From a virus, in IMG/VR virus record IMGVR_UViG_3300009154_000274, positions 1 through 24,327 of that record: DNA of 24,327 nt; one strand, 5' to 3'. Shown here in pieces: positions 19,974-24,327 of this stretch. How positions within the stretch are numbered: the first letter of the stretch is position 1; every line of letters starts with the position of its first letter. A program made the position numbers and the translations under genes. The notes beneath the pieces were generated by a model. The model was not told the origin of the DNA. It saw nothing but the letters and a program-made list of their open reading frames with translations, and ran no database searches.

Positions 19974-20290
19974 TTACTGTTACAGATACAGCCGCTAAAA
20001 AAATTAAAACCAATATAGAAAAACGAGGCAAAGGCATTGCCGTCCGTATAGGTGTTAGAACCACCGGATGTTCGGGCCTTGCTTATATAATGGAATATGT
20101 AGACGAGCTTACTATCGATGATATTTTGCTTTCAGATAATGGCGCTGTAATTGTAGTGGATCCAAAATCTTTACCTATGGTAGCTGGTATCACCGTAGAT
20201 TATGTTAGACAAGGTCTTAACGAAGGTTTTGAATTTATCAACCCATTGGAAAAAGACCGTTGCGGATGCGGCGAGTCCTTTCGGATATAA
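19970..20290 (+). CDS. iscA: IscA, A-type iron-sulfur carrier
   Basis: A 106-aa HesB/IscA-fold protein that carries iron or Fe-S clusters to target proteins. The three conserved cysteines are C34 (TGCSGLAY), C98 and C100 (CGCGESF). The length and the KSLPMVAG...DYVRQGLNEGFEF block match the family. It starts within the iscU stop (ATGA), so the two are made together. Its codon use is more AT-rich than iscU, closer to the phage average, which suggests longer residence or a different source. ErpA or SufA are close alternatives; the sequence is nearest to IscA by eye. No IscS, HscB, HscA or Fdx follows, so the host must supply them. Confidence 0.93.
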   Translation: MITVTDTAAKKIKTNIEKRGKGIAVRIGVRTTGCSGLAYIMEYVDELTIDDILLSDNGAVIVVDPKSLPMVAGITVDYVRQGLNEGFEFINPLEKDRCGCGESFRI

Positions 20291-20295
20291 CAAGG

Positions 20296-20324
20296 TTGAC
20301 AACCTCATAGTAGGTTGCTATACT
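20296..20324 (+). promoter_or_regulatory. Sigma70 promoter with internal inverted repeat, leaderless spacing
   Basis: TTGACA (20296-20301), 17 bp, TGC-TATACT (extended -10, to 20324). CAACCT (20300-20305) and AGGTTG (20312-20317) form an inverted repeat in the spacer, a possible repressor site. The predicted start at about 20331 is one base before the ATG at 20332. Confidence 0.8.
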
Positions 20325-20331
20325 AGATACA

Positions 20332-21045
20332 ATGTACAATCCAAAATTTGCGTATCACGAATTATCCCGCACAAGCGAAGAAGGTCGCCGCTTATATCTT
20401 ACTCCAGATGGTAAAAAGGTTCCTAGTGTAACTACAATTCTTAGTGCCACTGAACCAAAAGAGAAAAAAGAAGCACTACAAAACTGGCGCAAGCGAGTTG
20501 GTGTAGACAAAGCTCAAGCAATTACTACAGAAGCCGCTAATCGTGGTACACGCATGCACACGTACCTAGAGCGTTATATTAAAGAAGGCGCCATGCCAGA
20601 TAAAGGCTCAAACCCGTTTGGATGGGCAAGCCACGCTATGGCCGAAACTGTTATCCGAGATGGTCTTAAAAATGTTGATGAATTGTGGGGGGTAGAAATT
20701 CCATTATTTTTTCCTAGTTTATATGCGGGTACCACCGATGGGTGTGGCATTCACATGGGCGACGAAAGTATTATTGATTATAAACAAACTAATAAACCTA
20801 AAAAAGCTGAATGGATTCAAGATTATTATCTTCAGCTGGTAGCATACGCATTAGCGCATAATGAGGTTTACAAAACTAACATTCGCAAAGGCGTAGTGTT
20901 GATGTGTGTTAAACCTGAAACTGACTTAATGGGCAATTTGATTACAGACCCGCAATATCAAGAATTTACACTAGAACCCAGCGATTTTGACTACTGGGAG
21001 CAAGAGTGGTGGAAACGATTGGAGCTCTACTACACGATTAGCTAA
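20332..21045 (+). CDS. PD-(D/E)XK nuclease, RecB-like
   Basis: A 237-aa nuclease. The motif order fits RecB-type exonucleases: RGTRMH (71-76), a Glu in GVEIPL (E122), D136 in AGTTDG, D149-Y-K151 in IIDYKQ, and Q168 with Y172 in YYLQLVAYA. It has only two cysteines, so it is not a Cas4/AddB-type iron-sulfur nuclease despite the neighbouring isc genes. It probably processes DNA ends or degrades host DNA. A strong promoter directly precedes the ATG with no ribosome site, suggesting a leaderless mRNA. A late motif for the next gene overlaps its stop. Confidence 0.85.
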   Translation: MYNPKFAYHELSRTSEEGRRLYLTPDGKKVPSVTTILSATEPKEKKEALQNWRKRVGVDKAQAITTEAANRGTRMHTYLERYIKEGAMPDKGSNPFGWASHAMAETVIRDGLKNVDELWGVEIPLFFPSLYAGTTDGCGIHMGDESIIDYKQTNKPKKAEWIQDYYLQLVAYALAHNEVYKTNIRKGVVLMCVKPETDLMGNLITDPQYQEFTLEPSDFDYWEQEWWKRLELYYTIS

Positions 21046-21070
21046 ATACTGTATAATAAGGAATACAGTA
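21042..21070 (+). promoter_or_regulatory. Late-type motif CTAAATAC plus hairpin holding the ribosome site
   Basis: CTAAATAC (21042-21049) overlaps TATAAT (21052-21057). TACTGTAT (21047-21054) and ATACAGTA (21063-21070) form an 8-bp stem whose loop AATAAGGA (21055-21062) contains the likely Shine-Dalgarno of the tailspike gene at 21072. If transcription starts near 21057-21064, the stem would not be intact in the mRNA. Confidence 0.45.
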
Positions 21071-21071
21071 A

Positions 21072-22658
21072 ATGGCTATTGTCCAAATCTCACAGATTAC
21101 TAACCGCTTAGGTTTAAACACAGATTTACCCCAATTAGCGGGTGCTGAATTAGGCTGGTCCACTGATACTCGTCAGCTTTACATCGGTAACGGTACTTTA
21201 GAGCAAGGCGCTCCTGTTATCGGAAATACTGAAATTTTAACAGAATTTTCAGATATTTTAAATTTGGCAACGGCATATACCTATAAAGGGACGGCTGCAG
21301 GATATACTGTACAAACAGGTCCAGCACCTGGAACTCCAATTACATTAAGTTTACAGAATTGGCTCGATCAGTTTGCTACAGTAAAAGATTTTGGTGCTAA
21401 AGGCGATGGCCTAACCGATGATACTGACGCAATTAATCGTGCGTTAAATCAGTTATATTGCCAACAAAATAATGTGCAAATTCGCCGTTCATTATTTTTT
21501 CCAGCTGGAAAATATATTGTAAGCGATACTATCGATATTCCTCCATATGCTACACTATATGGTGAAGGCCCAGAAAATTCTATTATACAAATGATCGATG
21601 GCGGTGCTGGAACTTGTGTAGCACAAACAGCAGATAGCTTGCAACAAACTGGTGTTAACATAGGTAGTGGCGGAGCAACTCCTCCCACCGACATTAATAT
21701 TATTAACATGGCTTTTCAGAGTTTAGATGATTCAAAAAATATATTTTTAGTTGAATCAGCTACCAATTGCGAATTTCAAGGTGTAAGTTTTATAGGTCCT
21801 GGGACTACTAGTAGTTTAATCAATGACGCTTTAAACACTAGTGGAGTGCTAGTTGGCAGTTCTATGTTAACTACTAATAATATTTTACTCAACGGCTGTA
21901 GATTTAATGGTACCACTTATGGGGTCAGCTCTAACGACCAAATGAAAGGTGTAACCATTGCTAATTCTAATTTTAATATTTTATTCGAAGGGGTAGCATT
22001 AGGCACTGGAATTCTTATTGGCAGTGGCCCAACCGGAACCCGCATTACAAATAATGTATTTGACAACATATACGATGCTGGTATTACTTTTGGGAACATT
22101 AGCCTTAATGCTACTGGTTATAATATTTTCTACGATGTTGGTAATCAGTTCAACGGAGTCGCAAACCCGTACTCGCCAGTAATTATATTTGACGGCAACA
22201 ATAATGCTAGTATTGGTGATATGTTTGAGCGTACAGATGCTTATGCTGAAATTCATCCAAGAGTTGATTTAAACGGGACACAAAGCATTGCTTCTACTAA
22301 CGGTAGTCAATTACAATTAGGCGCTTATACTAGACAATCAGGAATAACCACTACACTATTAGATAACCAATCGTCGGCTCAGACAATCTTTACAGTAAGT
22401 CCTTTGACTTCTCGGGCGTTTGTTGTTAACTATACAATAATTCGTACCGAAGGTTATCGCACTGGTAGTTTAATTGTAACATCCATGGGGACTTCGACTA
22501 CGGTTCAATACATGGATGATTATGTTGAAAGTGAAATTACTGGTATTAATTTGAGTGTGATCCAAATTGCCGAAGGCGATGTTATGTCAATTCAATATAC
22601 TTCAACATCGACAGGCGAGGCGGCCCAGATGCGTTATTCTATTTCTTATCTTAATTAA
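21072..22658 (+). CDS. Tailspike / tail fibre with pectate-lyase-type beta-helix
   Basis: A 528-aa receptor-binding protein candidate. Residues 1-60 resemble the N-terminal attachment module of phage fibres (ISQITNRLGLNTDLPQLAGAELGWSTDTRQLYIGNG). Residues 104-121 carry the VKDFGAKGDGLTDDTDAI signature of pectate-lyase-3/tailspike beta-helices, followed by PAGKYIVSDTI and repeated GxxxxNxxI-type rungs to about residue 390. The C-terminal 120 residues form a separate beta domain that likely supports trimerisation or binds the receptor. The catalytic site for glycan cleavage cannot be judged by eye. It is expressed late and followed by a gene overlapping by 1 nt. Confidence 0.85.
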   Translation: MAIVQISQITNRLGLNTDLPQLAGAELGWSTDTRQLYIGNGTLEQGAPVIGNTEILTEFSDILNLATAYTYKGTAAGYTVQTGPAPGTPITLSLQNWLDQFATVKDFGAKGDGLTDDTDAINRALNQLYCQQNNVQIRRSLFFPAGKYIVSDTIDIPPYATLYGEGPENSIIQMIDGGAGTCVAQTADSLQQTGVNIGSGGATPPTDINIINMAFQSLDDSKNIFLVESATNCEFQGVSFIGPGTTSSLINDALNTSGVLVGSSMLTTNNILLNGCRFNGTTYGVSSNDQMKGVTIANSNFNILFEGVALGTGILIGSGPTGTRITNNVFDNIYDAGITFGNISLNATGYNIFYDVGNQFNGVANPYSPVIIFDGNNNASIGDMFERTDAYAEIHPRVDLNGTQSIASTNGSQLQLGAYTRQSGITTTLLDNQSSAQTIFTVSPLTSRAFVVNYTIIRTEGYRTGSLIVTSMGTSTTVQYMDDYVESEITGINLSVIQIAEGDVMSIQYTSTSTGEAAQMRYSISYLN

Positions 22659-23068
22659 TGTGGCAAAAAAACTTTGTCGATAGGTTAGAAGCCTGGGCAG
22701 AACTACGCACTCAAGCTCAGGAACTATCTTTGGAAGAAGCTCTCCAACTTGTCAATAGTTGGTGGCACCAATCTCCATGGCAACCGTATTACTTACATTG
22801 GGATGATCAGCCAAAATGGCCGGATCCATGGCAACTTTTGAATGATAATGTCTATTGTGATCTTGCTCGCGGGCTCGGAATACTATATACTGTAAGTATG
22901 TTGAACCATAAAGATTTGACATCGTATGAGCTGGTTTTGACTGAGGATGGCCGTAATTTAGTCTTGATTAACAAAGTAAAATATACACTTAATTGGGACG
23001 ATATAGTCTTAGTAAATACTCCACTAGTTGGTAAAGCAAAAAAACGATTTATCAACGCTACCATATAA
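22658..23068 (+). CDS. Conserved phage protein of 136 aa, Trp-rich
   Basis: Contains many tryptophans (MWQKNFVDRLEAWAEL, VNSWWHQSPWQPYYLHWDDQPKWPDPWQLL) and a C-terminal beta part (TSYELVLTEDGRNLVLINKVKYTLNW). I recall very similar proteins in T4-like cyanophages, but no function. It may be a structural or tail-assembly helper because it starts on the last base of the tailspike stop (TAATG). There is no membrane span. The -10 box for nrdA lies in its last codons. Confidence 0.8.
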   Translation: MWQKNFVDRLEAWAELRTQAQELSLEEALQLVNSWWHQSPWQPYYLHWDDQPKWPDPWQLLNDNVYCDLARGLGILYTVSMLNHKDLTSYELVLTEDGRNLVLINKVKYTLNWDDIVLVNTPLVGKAKKRFINATI

Positions 23069-23069
23069 T
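23064..23069 (+). promoter_or_regulatory. Candidate -10 box upstream of nrdA
   Basis: TATAAT within the 13-mer TACCATATAATAG (23059-23071), identical to the -10 region at 3109-3121. No good -35 lies 17 bp upstream, so it may need an activator or be weak. Confidence 0.45.
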
Positions 23070-23109
23070 AGAAGTATAAGTAGTAAACAAATAATAAAAC
23101 GAGAGTTAG

Positions 23110-24327
23110 ATGACGCAAATTACAGTAGTTAAAAGAAGCGGCGCAAAAGAGCCACTACACATTGACAAGTGGCAGGCACAGGTTGCTAAAGTATGTCAAG
23201 GTATTGCTGATGTAAGTCAGTCAATGATTGAAATCAAAGCACAATTACATTTTTATGATGGTATCACAACAAAAGAAATTGACGGAATTACTTTACGAGC
23301 TATTGTAGATCTTATTGATATTGAAAGTAATCCAGACATTGGTCATACTAACTATCAATTTGTGGCAGGCAAACAACGATTAAGCATGTTGCGTAAAGAT
23401 GTATATGGTTCCTACGAACCTCCACATTTATACGAAATTGTAAAAAGGAATGTAGCTACTGGCCTTTATACTCCAGAACTTCTTGAATGGTACACAGAAG
23501 ACGACTGGAACAAGATGAATGATATGCTCGACCACGAGAAAGACGAAGGATACAGTTATGCAGCTATTGAACAACTTATTGAAAAATATTTGGTACGAAA
23601 CCGAGCTACAAAAGAAATTTATGAAACTCCGCAAATTAGATACATTATTGCGGCAGCTACAGTCTTTCATAAAGAAGAGCCGAATAGCGCAAGAATGCGT
23701 TACATTAAAGAATATTATACAGCGGCATCCGATGGTTTGTTTACTCTTGCTACACCTGTCTTGGCTGGGCTTGGCACTCTTACTAAACAGTTTTCTAGTT
23801 GTGTGCTTATCCGCAGTGACGACAATCTGGATAGCATATTTGCTTCTGGAGAGATGATGGCCAAGTATGCCGCTAAAAGAGCCGGCATAGGTTTAGAAAT
23901 AGGTCGGTTACGACCATTAGGCAGTCCTATCCGTGGCGGTGAAGTTATGCATACTGGCATGGTACCTTTCCTTAAAAAATGGTTTGGTGATTTAAGAAGT
24001 TGTTCGCAAGGAGGAATTCGCAATGCTTCTGCTACTGTGTTTTATCCAATTTGGCACTATCAGTTTGACGATCTTATTGTACTCAAGAACAATCAAGGAA
24101 CTGATGAAACCCGTGTAAGATTTATGGACTATGGTGTTGTAATGTCTGCTTTCTTTTGGAGACGTTTTAAGAATAAAGAAAATATTACATTCTTTGATCC
24201 TAATGAGGTACCTGACTTATACGAAGCATTTTATCAAAATACAGAACTATTCGAAGAGCTGTACGTGAAATATGAAAAGCGTAAGGACCTACGTAAAAAA
24301 GTAATGAACGCCGAAGATGTGTTCAAA
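23110..24327 (+). CDS. nrdA: Ribonucleotide reductase class Ia, large subunit (partial, 3' end missing)
   Basis: The first 406 codons of NrdA, which reduces NDPs to dNDPs for phage DNA synthesis together with NrdB; the family is about 750 aa. Residues 1-90 form an ATP-cone regulatory domain (VVKRSGAKEPLHIDKW...). The redox-active Cys corresponds to C231 in FSSCVL. Further family blocks follow: RAGIGLEIGRLRPLGSPIRGG (258-278), SCSQGGIRNASATVFYPIWH and VRFMDYGV. The ATG at 23110 has GAGAG about 5-9 nt upstream. The frame stays open to the last base. It is unbroken, and the close match to E. coli/T4 NrdA supports the class Ia call. Confidence 0.95.
   Translation, partial: MTQITVVKRSGAKEPLHIDKWQAQVAKVCQGIADVSQSMIEIKAQLHFYDGITTKEIDGITLRAIVDLIDIESNPDIGHTNYQFVAGKQRLSMLRKDVYGSYEPPHLYEIVKRNVATGLYTPELLEWYTEDDWNKMNDMLDHEKDEGYSYAAIEQLIEKYLVRNRATKEIYETPQIRYIIAAATVFHKEEPNSARMRYIKEYYTAASDGLFTLATPVLAGLGTLTKQFSSCVLIRSDDNLDSIFASGEMMAKYAAKRAGIGLEIGRLRPLGSPIRGGEVMHTGMVPFLKKWFGDLRSCSQGGIRNASATVFYPIWHYQFDDLIVLKNNQGTDETRVRFMDYGVVMSAFFWRRFKNKENITFFDPNEVPDLYEAFYQNTELFEELYVKYEKRKDLRKKVMNAEDVFK

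Noticed and set aside
20332-21045. Cas4-type nuclease
   Set aside because: The Fe-S cysteine cluster of Cas4/AddB is missing (only two cysteines), and no CRISPR repeats or Cas genes are seen. RecB-like PD-(D/E)XK nuclease is the better call.
1-24327. CRISPR arrays, insertion sequences, rRNA and complete tRNA genes
   Set aside because: No direct repeat arrays, transposase motifs or RNA gene structures were seen on either strand by eye.

Overview
The window reads as a contiguous part of the genome of a T4-like (Tevenvirinae-type) myovirus. It carries recognisable T4 core genes: recombinase UvsX, mediator UvsY, helicase UvsW, a clamp-loader small-subunit-like protein (gp62), primase gp61, replicative helicase gp41 and the large subunit of class Ia ribonucleotide reductase (NrdA, cut by the window end). 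It also has many small conserved-looking phage proteins, late structural genes and a tailspike. The DNA is AT-rich, genes are tightly packed with 1-17 nt overlaps, and all but one gene lie on the + strand. The gene style (YLYQQ-type virion protein, DUF6267-like protein, gp62 variant) resembles aquatic T4-like phages such as cyanophages and pelagiphages. The IscU/IscA proteins, which are very like those of E. coli, and the E. coli-type sigma70 promoters suggest a proteobacterial host instead. That host assignment is inference.

Layout. 1-2813: end of a probable ssDNA-binding protein gene (gp32-like), then a recombination operon uvsX - acidic 85-aa protein - uvsY - SAM methyltransferase, closed by a terminator. 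2863-4281: a 56-aa gene and an AAA+ ATPase gene, each with a near-perfect sigma70 promoter, closed by two overlapping terminator hairpins. 4289-8251: uvsW, then a translationally coupled operon of a conserved protein, a gp62-like clamp-loader subunit, a 78-aa protein, a zinc-finger protein and a 195-aa protein that is a condensed relative of the DnaE (Pol III alpha) palm. 8226-8603: the single minus-strand gene. 8674-9822: a virion protein. 9861-12228: primase and helicase. 12281-16076: a late block with an 82-aa protein, a basic Ala/Gln-rich protein that may be packaged in the capsid, a 649-aa fusion of a Pol-beta-type nucleotidyltransferase and a ligase-like adenylyltransferase, and a small probable virion protein. 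16227-19238: seven small proteins including a coiled-coil/membrane protein. 19257-20290: an operon of an exported 94-aa protein, IscU and IscA. 20332-24327: RecB-like PD-(D/E)XK nuclease, tailspike, a conserved protein and nrdA.

Regulation visible in the sequence falls into two classes. One is sigma70-like promoters sharing RGTTGACAA / TATAAT, TATACT or TACAAT. In four cases they lie so close to the ATG that the mRNA should be leaderless (uvsW, the 5810 gene, primase, nuclease). The other is late-type motifs (ATAAATA or YTAAATAY) upstream of structural or late genes. The most interesting points are the mini-DnaE protein, the double nucleotidyltransferase fusion with possible prohead-protease sites nearby, the IscU-IscA module with GC-rich iscU, and the leaderless promoter family.
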